Shown piece by piece: positions 6,058 through 12,398 of a stretch of DNA of 13,964 nucleotides. Position numbers and translations under genes: made by a program. Source of the DNA: DASYSA01 sp036003885 (lineage in GTDB: Bacteria; Acidobacteriota; Blastocatellia; UBA7656); assembly GCA_036003885.1 (NCBI GenBank), contig DASYSA010000133.1:1-13964 (forward strand), written 5' to 3'. The notes beneath the pieces were generated by a model. That model saw nothing but the letters and a program-made list of their open reading frames with translations, made no database searches and had not been told where the DNA came from. How positions within the stretch are numbered: the stretch's first letter is position 1; each line of letters opens with the position of its first letter.

Positions 6058-7290
6058 ATGGGCAAGGCGGAGCAAATGACCCCAAACGTGCCAGTCAAAC
6101 CTGCGCGGGCGGGCAACACCGGTAAGCTGATAAGCTCTTACTATCTCGAGATAGAGTATCTGCTCGATCGCGTTGAGCAATCGAACACTTACTACCAGGC
6201 TCTTGCGCTTGAGCGTTCCGCCACACCGGAAGACGTTGTTCGCGCCTACCAGGAAACGATCAAGGTGCTTCATCCGCCATACTACAAAGTGAGAGCCGCG
6301 ATCTCCGACGACATACTTGAGCGAATAGATAAGTCCTTCAGCAGAGTGTCTCAGGCATTTTTTGTGCTCACGGATCACAGCAGGAAGGTGGAATACGACC
6401 GGTCGCTAAGCCGATCCGGTCCGGTAACAACCTTTCCAGTGCACAGGAGCGGAACCAACTCGGCGCCCTTAACCAGCTCTGCACCTCTGGCTACGCCGGC
6501 GCCCATAAATGCTCCACAACCAGAGGCTCCGGCCTCTCTCTCCCAGGCAGGCGCGGAGCAGGAGGCCATCAACGTCCGCAATTCCGTGGTGGGCCAGCCC
6601 GTCTATTCGAAGGCCGTCGAGGATGCCTCCACGGTTATCAACCGGCGCCGCTGCGAGCGGTTCAAGCTGTCCATGCCGATATTGCTCGTCGGGCACGACC
6701 GTTTGAACGGAAGGTGGCAGGAGGTGGGGAAGACCATCGACGTCAGCAAGATGGGTGTGGGCATAACGATGAGCCGCCGGGTGCAGCCCGGTCTCGTGCT
6801 GCATCTGAACATGCCTCTGCCGACCAAGCTTCGCAGTCACGGATATTCCGATCCCAGCTATCAACTGTACGCCATCGTTCGCAGAGCCGAACCGATCAGG
6901 AACGGGACTCGGGTCATCGGCCTCGAGTTCTTAAGCGAACATCCCCCGCCGGGATACCTGAACGACCCATGGTGCGCGTTCCGAACTCAGAAGTGGCCGG
7001 GAGTCGACCGGCGGCGTGAGCCTCGCGTGACAAGGTCCGAAGCTATAACGATCGAGTACCTGGACGACGACATGGAATCGCTCAGGAAGGAGACAGCGGT
7101 CACCGAGAATACAAGTCATCGAGGTATGCGCATCAGGGTGAAGACACCGTCGCCGGAATCGGACATACTCAAGATAACCAGCCGAAGCCGCAACTTCTCG
7201 AGCCTGGCCGTAGTACGCAATCGCTACGTCGGCAAGGATGGCTTCGAGCGGCTCTGTCTTCAGTTTACCGAGAACAAATGGCTTGTCTGA
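6058..7290 (+). CDS. J-domain-like protein with two PilZ (cyclic-di-GMP receptor) domains
   Basis: The 410-residue protein looks cytoplasmic, with no signal peptide or membrane helix. Residues 45-116 form a DnaJ-like domain (YYQALALERSATPEDVVRAY, then FVLTDHSRKVEYDRSL). The loop that should read HPD reads HPP (72-74), so stimulation of an Hsp70 ATPase is unlikely. A Ser/Ala/Pro-rich linker covers about 117-190. The first PilZ domain spans ~195-295, with R197-x3-R201 and D228-x-S230-x2-G233. The second spans ~316-407, with R319-x3-R323 and N351-x-S353-x2-G356. Both thus keep the two cyclic-di-GMP-binding motifs. It is predicted to turn cyclic-di-GMP levels into a protein-protein output; the target is unknown. 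The ATG at 6058 has GAGG 7 nt upstream. A sigma70-like promoter precedes it. Confidence 0.85.
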   Translation: MGKAEQMTPNVPVKPARAGNTGKLISSYYLEIEYLLDRVEQSNTYYQALALERSATPEDVVRAYQETIKVLHPPYYKVRAAISDDILERIDKSFSRVSQAFFVLTDHSRKVEYDRSLSRSGPVTTFPVHRSGTNSAPLTSSAPLATPAPINAPQPEAPASLSQAGAEQEAINVRNSVVGQPVYSKAVEDASTVINRRRCERFKLSMPILLVGHDRLNGRWQEVGKTIDVSKMGVGITMSRRVQPGLVLHLNMPLPTKLRSHGYSDPSYQLYAIVRRAEPIRNGTRVIGLEFLSEHPPPGYLNDPWCAFRTQKWPGVDRRREPRVTRSEAITIEYLDDDMESLRKETAVTENTSHRGMRIRVKTPSPESDILKITSRSRNFSSLAVVRNRYVGKDGFERLCLQFTENKWLV

Positions 7291-7344
7291 AAGCTGCGTT
7301 GGGCCAAAACGCTCGTGGTTTCAGAGACCTTTCAATCTTTCTCT

Positions 7345-8316
7345 CTACTGCGACCACTTCTGGGGTCGCCTCACCCAACGATGCTTTCTTAACTCCCGGT
7401 GAAGATTTTCAGGAAGCGGCCCTCGATCACTTGCGGCAGTATTAGTCTCGACATGGGCGAGCTTACGCATTCCTGGAATGATCGTGCTGACGGTCGGGTC
7501 ATTCAGAATGAAACGCAGGGCCATCTCGGGCATAGTCATTCCGACAGGCACCAGCGGCTTCAGAGCATCGGCGCGTTCTACACTCGGGATCAGATTCTCG
7601 GGCACGAAGTAAGTGCTCCGCCAATCGCTTTCGGGCCATTTGCTGGCGCTGGTCAACGCGCCTGTCAGAGTGCCCTCATCGAAGGGCACGCGCGCGATAA
7701 CCGCCACATCCATCTCCCTGCAGGCGGGGAACAACTCGTCTTCGGGGTTCTGGTCGAAGATGTTGTAGATGACCTGCACCGCGTCGATCAACCCGCTGCG
7801 CACAGTCTCAACTCCGTTCTCCGGTTCCCATCGGTTGATGCTGATGCCGACTGCGCGGACCATTCCCCGGCGGCGCATCTCATCGAGTTTCTTAACCCAG
7901 CGGTCGTCCTTGAGCCAACCGTCTTCCCAGGTGTGAAACTGGATCAGGTCGAAGCTGTCGACTCCTGCGTTCTGGAGACTGCTTGTCAGATATTCTTCAA
8001 TGTGATCGGGGGGATAACAATCGTCGAGGGTAAACTCGCGGCGTGAAGGCCACGCCCAGTTCTTAGGAGGTATTTTGGTAGCTGTATAGAGCTTCTTATC
8101 GGGGTTCGCGCGGAGCGTCCGGCCCAGGAGCTTTTCGCTGTGTCCTTCGCCATACGCCCAGGCTGTATCGAAGAAATTGCAGCCAAGGTCGACCGCCCGC
8201 TGAAGCGACCCCAGCGACTCCTTGTCATCCGACTTCGACCAGCTCGCCATTCCCCACATACCATAGCCTATCTCGCTGACCATCCATCCCATTCGCCCGA
8301 ACCGCCGGTAGTTCAT
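7345..8316 (-). CDS. Aldo/keto reductase
   Basis: The 323-residue cytoplasmic NAD(P)H-dependent oxidoreductase is full length for the family. It opens with the classic pattern MNYRRFGRMGWMVSEIGYG. The catalytic tetrad of the (beta/alpha)8 barrel is visible: D50 (FFDTAWAYG), Y55, K81 (TATK) and H128 (IQFHTW). The C-terminal nucleotide-binding part is seen in PEMALRFILNDPTVSTIIPG. The physiological carbonyl substrate cannot be predicted. The start ATG at 8316 has AAAGGAGA about 6 nt upstream. It is transcribed away from the M28 peptidase gene and convergent with the PilZ gene, with 54 bp between stop codons and no obvious terminator. Confidence 0.93.
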   Translation of the reverse strand: MNYRRFGRMGWMVSEIGYGMWGMASWSKSDDKESLGSLQRAVDLGCNFFDTAWAYGEGHSEKLLGRTLRANPDKKLYTATKIPPKNWAWPSRREFTLDDCYPPDHIEEYLTSSLQNAGVDSFDLIQFHTWEDGWLKDDRWVKKLDEMRRRGMVRAVGISINRWEPENGVETVRSGLIDAVQVIYNIFDQNPEDELFPACREMDVAVIARVPFDEGTLTGALTSASKWPESDWRSTYFVPENLIPSVERADALKPLVPVGMTMPEMALRFILNDPTVSTIIPGMRKLAHVETNTAASDRGPLPENLHRELRKHRWVRRPQKWSQ

Positions 8317-8386
8317 CGTTGCTCTCCTTTGCGCTCAGGGATATTAACCCAAAGAAGCGCCGAGGTCACCATCGACACTGCCCTGT

Positions 8387-8416
8387 TTGACACTCGTTCA
8401 AGCCCATGGATATGAT
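8387..8416 (+). promoter_or_regulatory. Sigma70-like promoter for the M28 peptidase gene
   Basis: A perfect -35 TTGACA (8387-8392), an 18-bp spacer and -10 TATGAT (8411-8416; five of six) end 42 bp before the ATG at 8459. The first TTG of this -35 box is also the earliest possible start codon of the peptidase reading frame, so the longest reading frame would begin inside the promoter. This argues for the downstream start. Confidence 0.75.
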
Positions 8417-8458
8417 TCAAGCTCGATTCAACATGCGAGCCGAAACATGGGAGCGTTA

Positions 8459-10333
8459 ATGAGAATAAGACAAGGTGCCCTGGTGATCCTGGCAGCCGTC
8501 GCCATTGGATCCTGGCTGCCCACATTCCGATCCTCGAGCGCAGCCGAGGGCAAAGTTGGAAAACGCGACTCGGAAGTGTCCGCCGAACGAATCGCCCGAC
8601 ACGTCGAGTTTCTTGCATCGGACAAGCTTCAGGGCCGGCGAGCGGGCACATCGGCGGCCGACCAGGCCGCCGATTACATAGCCCGGCAATTTCGAGATTC
8701 CAACCTGAAACCAGCTGCCACGGCCGGTTTCCTTCAGACATTCACCTTCGTCGCAAGCGTCAAGCTTGGAGCTGACAACAGCTTTCAAATGAAGGCGACA
8801 GACGTCTCCCGTGCATTCAAAGTCACCGAAGACTTCATGCCTCTCGCTTTCTCGTCCTCCGCGCGCGCCACGGGCCAGGTCATCTTTGCGGGCTTCGGTA
8901 TCGGCGCGCCGGAACTTCAGTACGACAACTACTCCGGGGTGGATGTGGCGGGCAAGATCGTCATGGTCATGAGAGGAAGTCCCGAGGGGGACAATCCACA
9001 CGGCCGATTCAGCGATTACACCACGCCCGGCCTCGAAATACAGAAGAAGACGCTCAAGGCCCGGGAGAAGGGCGCCAGTGGAATAGTCTTCATCAGCGAC
9101 GAAGAGCGCTTCAGCGAAGATCGCCTTTCTCGCCTGCATCACGACTTGAACTTTCTGGACGCAGGAATTCCCGCCCTTGCCGTGACCCAACAGGTCGCAC
9201 AAGCAATTCTGTCGGCCGGCGGCTCGACTCTAGCCGAGCTTCAGAACCGCGCCAAAGAATCGGCGGCTCCATCGACGGTTCGCAATGTCGAGATCGAGTT
9301 CAAGACCGACGTTGTAAAGGTCGAGGGGAAGGCCGAGAACGTGGTCGGCATCCTGCAGGGATCTGACCCGGAGCTCTCCTCCGAGTTCATAGTTATAGGC
9401 GCGCACTACGATCACCTGGGCCTGGGCGGCTCCGAGTCGCTGGCCGCCAAACCCGAGGGTCAGATACATCACGGAGCTGACGATAACGCGTCGGGCACCT
9501 CTGTCCTGATCGAACTGGCGAGAGTAATGTCGGCCAACCGGCCCAAATTCAAGCGGAGTATCGTTTTCATCGCGTTCTCGGGCGAAGAGCTGGGATTACT
9601 CGGCTCAGCCGCTTACACCAGGAATCCCGCGGTCCCGCTCAAGTCAACCGTAGCCATGTTGAACATGGATATGGTGGGCCGTCTGCGCAATGGCTCGCTG
9701 TTTGTGGGAGGAGTTGGAACTTCACCGGCGTGGCAGCCGCTCCTCGATAGACTCAATGGAAGCGGAGCGGCGGCACCCTCCGGCGGAAGCAGCTCTGGGA
9801 GCCGATTTCAACTTGGGATCGGCCAGGACGGATTCGGTCCCAGCGACCACCAGTCGTTCTACGTAAAGGATCTCCCCGTGCTCTTCTTCTTCACCGGGAG
9901 TCACGACGACTATCACAAGCCATCCGATACCGCCGACAAGATCAACTCTGAGGGCGCGAGTCAGATCGGTGAATTCGTTCGCAAGATAACCGTCGAGATC
10001 GCGAACGAACCTCAGCGCATAGCTTTCACTCGAGTGAAGACCGAATCGAAGCCGACCGGGCGAGGGTTCGCCGTCTATCTCGGCACGGTGCCCAACTATT
10101 CGGATCAAAGCGACGGTCTGAAGCTGGACGGAATTCGCGCGGGGTCGCCGGCCGAGCGCGCAGGGTTGCAGGCGGGCGATGTAGTTACAAAGCTCGGCAG
10201 CGTCCCGGTGAAGAACGTCTATGACTACACCTACGCGCTCGGAGAGTTGAAGGCGGGCGAGGAGATCGAGGTCGTGTTGCGCCGGGACGGACGCGAGGTT
10301 CGGCTGAAGATCACACCGGAAAAGCGCAAGTAA
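8459..10333 (+). CDS. Secreted M28-family zinc aminopeptidase with PA-like and PDZ domains
   Basis: The 624-residue exported metallopeptidase is expected to remove N-terminal residues from peptides outside the cytoplasm. The ATG at 8459 is chosen because GGGAG lies just upstream and a promoter covers the longer frame. It opens a clear signal peptide (MRIRQG, hydrophobic 7-18, SSSAA near 28). A PA-like region covers about residues 130-265 (QVIFAGFGIG, GKIVMVMRG, KGASGIVFISD). The M28 catalytic core has the five expected zinc-site segments: H316 (GAHYDH), D341 (GADDNASG), E376-E377 (FSGEELG), D404 (LNMDMVGR) and H486 (DYHKPSDT). A PDZ domain occupies about 533-621 (GSPAERAGLQAGDVV), common in this subgroup and likely a substrate or tethering module. 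It appears monocistronic; fabI follows after ~120 bp on the same strand. Confidence 0.93.
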   Translation: MRIRQGALVILAAVAIGSWLPTFRSSSAAEGKVGKRDSEVSAERIARHVEFLASDKLQGRRAGTSAADQAADYIARQFRDSNLKPAATAGFLQTFTFVASVKLGADNSFQMKATDVSRAFKVTEDFMPLAFSSSARATGQVIFAGFGIGAPELQYDNYSGVDVAGKIVMVMRGSPEGDNPHGRFSDYTTPGLEIQKKTLKAREKGASGIVFISDEERFSEDRLSRLHHDLNFLDAGIPALAVTQQVAQAILSAGGSTLAELQNRAKESAAPSTVRNVEIEFKTDVVKVEGKAENVVGILQGSDPELSSEFIVIGAHYDHLGLGGSESLAAKPEGQIHHGADDNASGTSVLIELARVMSANRPKFKRSIVFIAFSGEELGLLGSAAYTRNPAVPLKSTVAMLNMDMVGRLRNGSLFVGGVGTSPAWQPLLDRLNGSGAAAPSGGSSSGSRFQLGIGQDGFGPSDHQSFYVKDLPVLFFFTGSHDDYHKPSDTADKINSEGASQIGEFVRKITVEIANEPQRIAFTRVKTESKPTGRGFAVYLGTVPNYSDQSDGLKLDGIRAGSPAERAGLQAGDVVTKLGSVPVKNVYDYTYALGELKAGEEIEVVLRRDGREVRLKITPEKRK

Positions 10334-10360
10334 TCCGCTAATCTACGCCAATCTGCGCTC
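10331..10360 (+). repeat. Degenerate 10-bp tandem repeat at the peptidase stop codon
   Basis: Starting on the stop codon, three units read TAATCCGC, TAATCTACGC and CAATCTGCGC. The first TAA is the M28 stop. The repeat is short and imperfect, so chance is possible. It resembles the arrangement at 441-478 and 1808-1880, where tandem units also begin at stop codons. Confidence 0.4.
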
Positions 10361-10452
10361 ATAGCATCAAAGCGGATACAAACGACAAACGCGAAGCGAA
10401 CTGCGTGCGCGGGCTCTATGCGTGAAGCGGCGCATCGGCAAGTGAGGTGATC

Positions 10453-11220
10453 ATGTTATTGAACGGAAAGTCGGGAATCGTCTTTGGAGTAGCCAACAAG
10501 CGCAGTCTCGCCTGGGCCATCGCTCGCCGCGCCGCCGAAGAGGGCGCTCGTATTGCACTCACCTACCAGGGTGAGCGTCTTGAAGAGAACGCCCAGGAGC
10601 TTGCGGCGACGCTCACCAATCCCCTGGTGTTGCCATGCGACGTGACGAAGGACGAGGATATCGCGGCTGTCTTCGCGCGCGTTCATGAAGAGTTCGGGGG
10701 CCTGGACTTCGTCGTTCATGGCATCGCCTTTGCCTTGAAGGAAGAACTGGAGGGAGACTATGTCAACACATCGCGCGAGGGCTATCGCCTCGCGCAAGAC
10801 GTCAGCGTCTACTCGCTCACGGCGATAGCCCGGCATGCAGCCCCGCTGATGGAAGGCCGGAACGGAAACATTCTGACCTTGACATACCTGGGAGGTGAAA
10901 AGGTGATTCCCCACTATAACGTAATGGGGGTGGCCAAGGCGGCGCTCGATATGAGCGTCCGCTACCTGGCTTCGGACCTTGGACCGCGCGGAATAAGAGT
11001 CAATGCGCTGTCGGCCGGTCCGATCAAGACTCTGGCCTCGGCCGGCATCAGCGGCTTCTCAAAAATACTCGAGCACATGCGAAACCACGCTCCTCTAAGG
11101 CGAAACGTCGATCAAGCCGAAGTCGCGGACGCTGCGCTCTTCCTGTTGTCAGACATGTCTCGTGGAGTCACCGGCGAGACTCTTCACGTCGATAGCGGCT
11201 ATAACATTATGGGAATGTGA
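10453..11220 (+). CDS. fabI: Enoyl-[acyl-carrier-protein] reductase (NADH)
   Basis: The 255-residue cytoplasmic enzyme reduces trans-2-enoyl-ACP to acyl-ACP in the last step of each type II fatty-acid elongation round. It is a short-chain-dehydrogenase fold of the FabI type. The N-terminal nucleotide site reads GIVFGVANKRSLAWAIA (8-24). Catalytic residues are Y145 (LTYLGGEK), Y155 and K162 (PHYNVMGVAK), close to the E. coli positions. GPIKTLASAGI (189-199) is the substrate-binding loop and VTGETLHVDSGYNIMG the typical end. The ATG at 10453 is preferred over a GTG at 10447, since that GTG is part of the GAGGTG ribosome-binding site. The ~120-bp gap from the M28 gene shows no clear promoter. 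It converges with queE, with 2 bp between the stop codons. Confidence 0.96.
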   Translation: MLLNGKSGIVFGVANKRSLAWAIARRAAEEGARIALTYQGERLEENAQELAATLTNPLVLPCDVTKDEDIAAVFARVHEEFGGLDFVVHGIAFALKEELEGDYVNTSREGYRLAQDVSVYSLTAIARHAAPLMEGRNGNILTLTYLGGEKVIPHYNVMGVAKAALDMSVRYLASDLGPRGIRVNALSAGPIKTLASAGISGFSKILEHMRNHAPLRRNVDQAEVADAALFLLSDMSRGVTGETLHVDSGYNIMGM

Positions 11221-11222
11221 TC

Positions 11223-11870
11223 TCATCTGGCGCGGTCGTTTGGATCCCAGATGTACTTGTGAAGTTGAAGCTGAAAACGCGCGCGCAACTTGTCGTCGAG
11301 CATCCACTCAACAACTTGTGCTGGAGCGACCTCGCCGTACGCGGTTGAGAGCAGAAGCCCCGTTCGCTCTTCCAGGCAGTGACGACGAATCGTATCACGC
11401 GCCCATTCGTAGTCACCGCGATCGGCGACCACGAACTTGACTTCGTCAACCGAACGCAGGTGGTCCAGGTTAGACCACAGGTTCTTCTCACACTCGCCCG
11501 AGGCCGGACACTTCAGATCCATAATTCGAATCACGCGCGGGTCCAGAGCCGAGATGTCGCGATGGCCTCCGGTCTCAATCAGCACCGTGTGGCCGGCGTC
11601 CGCGAGCCGCGATGCCAGTTCGTAGATATCGTGCTGGAGCATCGGCTCTCCGCCCGTCAATTCGACCAGCCGGCAGTCGAACCTCTCGACTTCAGCCAGT
11701 ACCTGATCGAGGCTCATACTCGAGCCTCCTGTAAAGGTGAACTCCGAATCGCACCAGCTGCAGCGCAGATCGCATCCGGTCGTCCGAACAAATACGCACG
11801 GCAGTCCGGCATAGCTCGACTCGCCTTGAATGCTCCGGTAGATCTCGGTGATTCGCATACCTTGACGCAT
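11223..11870 (-). CDS. queE: 7-carboxy-7-deazaguanine synthase (radical SAM)
   Basis: The 215-residue radical-SAM enzyme is predicted to convert 6-carboxy-tetrahydropterin to 7-carboxy-7-deazaguanine, on the way to preQ0 and queuosine in tRNA. The iron-sulfur motif is C33-x3-C37-x2-C40 (TGCDLRCSWCDSEFTF). The N-terminal ITEIYRSIQGES and the SAM-binding LTGGEPMLQ and IETGG segments are typical of QueE, as is the short length. Two ATGs are possible: 11870 (weak upstream signal) and 11858 (starts MRITEI, nearest the family start, but AAGG sits too close). No queC, queD or queF is visible, so the pathway is not clustered in this window. The last codons lie 2 bp from the end of fabI. Confidence 0.92.
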   Translation of the reverse strand: MRQGMRITEIYRSIQGESSYAGLPCVFVRTTGCDLRCSWCDSEFTFTGGSSMSLDQVLAEVERFDCRLVELTGGEPMLQHDIYELASRLADAGHTVLIETGGHRDISALDPRVIRIMDLKCPASGECEKNLWSNLDHLRSVDEVKFVVADRGDYEWARDTIRRHCLEERTGLLLSTAYGEVAPAQVVEWMLDDKLRARFQLQLHKYIWDPNDRAR

Positions 11871-12018
11871 TCTAACCGGTTGGGTGGCCCCGGCGCGAGT
11901 GTGGGCGCAATGCCCAGAAGCTCAGATCTCGACCCCAAGGAAATCAACCGGGGAGGAAGCCGAAGGGTCGGATGACGAGACCGGGGACCCGAACCGGTCA
12001 ACTTTTGCGATTCGTTTG

Positions 12019-12044
12019 GATTGACCGATTGGTTTATGTCAATC
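12019..12044. promoter_or_regulatory. Inverted repeat, possible operator
   Basis: Perfect 7-bp arms GATTGAC and GTCAATC have a 12-bp spacer. TGACCGA recurs at 12022-12028 and 12045-12051, giving direct as well as inverted symmetry. Its size fits a dimeric regulator site between divergent genes. No regulator is encoded nearby, so the role is unproven. Confidence 0.35.
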
Positions 12045-12336
12045 TGACCGAACTGTATCGCCCCGCGACTGTGGCCTTATGCCGTGGCGAAACTCCCCTC
12101 TCACCGGTCGAGGCGGCGCAGATCTCCTCGGACTCTGACCTAAACCCTTTGTGCAAAAGCCTCGAACATCCTCAAGGTAAAGGAGTGCCACAGAGTGTGA
12201 GCACCAGAAAGCGCGCCATATTCTCTCCGATTTGTCTCTGGCACACGCATTGATGAAAAAAGCCGACCTGGCAGGAATACGACCGCACCAAGAGCTTTCA
12301 CGGGATTCGTCGCAGCAAAGACCAGAGGAGAGACGG

Positions 12337-12365
12337 GGGTGCTCTGCTGAGAGTGGCCAGCACCC
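12337..12365 (+). other. GC-rich hairpin just upstream of the HD-GYP gene
   Basis: GGGTGCT (12337-12343) pairs perfectly with AGCACCC (12359-12365) around a 15-nt loop. It ends 33 bp before the ATG, so it would lie in the 5' leader and could influence translation. It lacks the conserved cores of the known cyclic-di-GMP riboswitch classes. Confidence 0.45.
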
Positions 12366-12398
12366 GCGGAAGCGTTGGGGGCCGGCTCCGGAGAGAGT

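Larger units (their letters stand above)
11871..12398. other. Divergent intergenic region, 528 bp, with several inverted repeats
   Basis: No convincing gene is present. A 93-codon plus-strand frame (11972-12253) and an overlapping minus-strand frame (12140-12448) look random in composition and lack suitable start signals. Structures seen: GACCGG/CCGGTC (11979-11984, 11994-11999); GATTGAC/GTCAATC (12019-12025, 12038-12044); GTGCCACAGAG/CTCTGGCAC (12185-12195, 12236-12244); and a GC-rich hairpin at 12337-12365. The region should contain promoters for queE (minus) and the HD-GYP gene (plus), but I could not identify a good -35/-10 pair for either. Confidence 0.6.

Noticed and set aside
10720..10735. 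Ala in FabI where E. coli has the triclosan-linked Gly93
   Set aside because: Other FabI proteins, for example from Gram-positive bacteria, carry Ala here naturally, so it is not evidence for resistance.
11972..12253. A 93-codon plus-strand frame between queE and the HD-GYP gene
   Set aside because: No start signal, no recognisable domain, and it overlaps the inverted repeats; more likely non-coding.
12331..12380. Resemblance to the 5' half of a TPP riboswitch (GGGGTGCTC, CTGAGAG, then ACCC)
   Set aside because: The indispensable second half with the GAACCTGAT-type core is missing and the downstream gene is not a thiamin gene; the similarity looks fortuitous.
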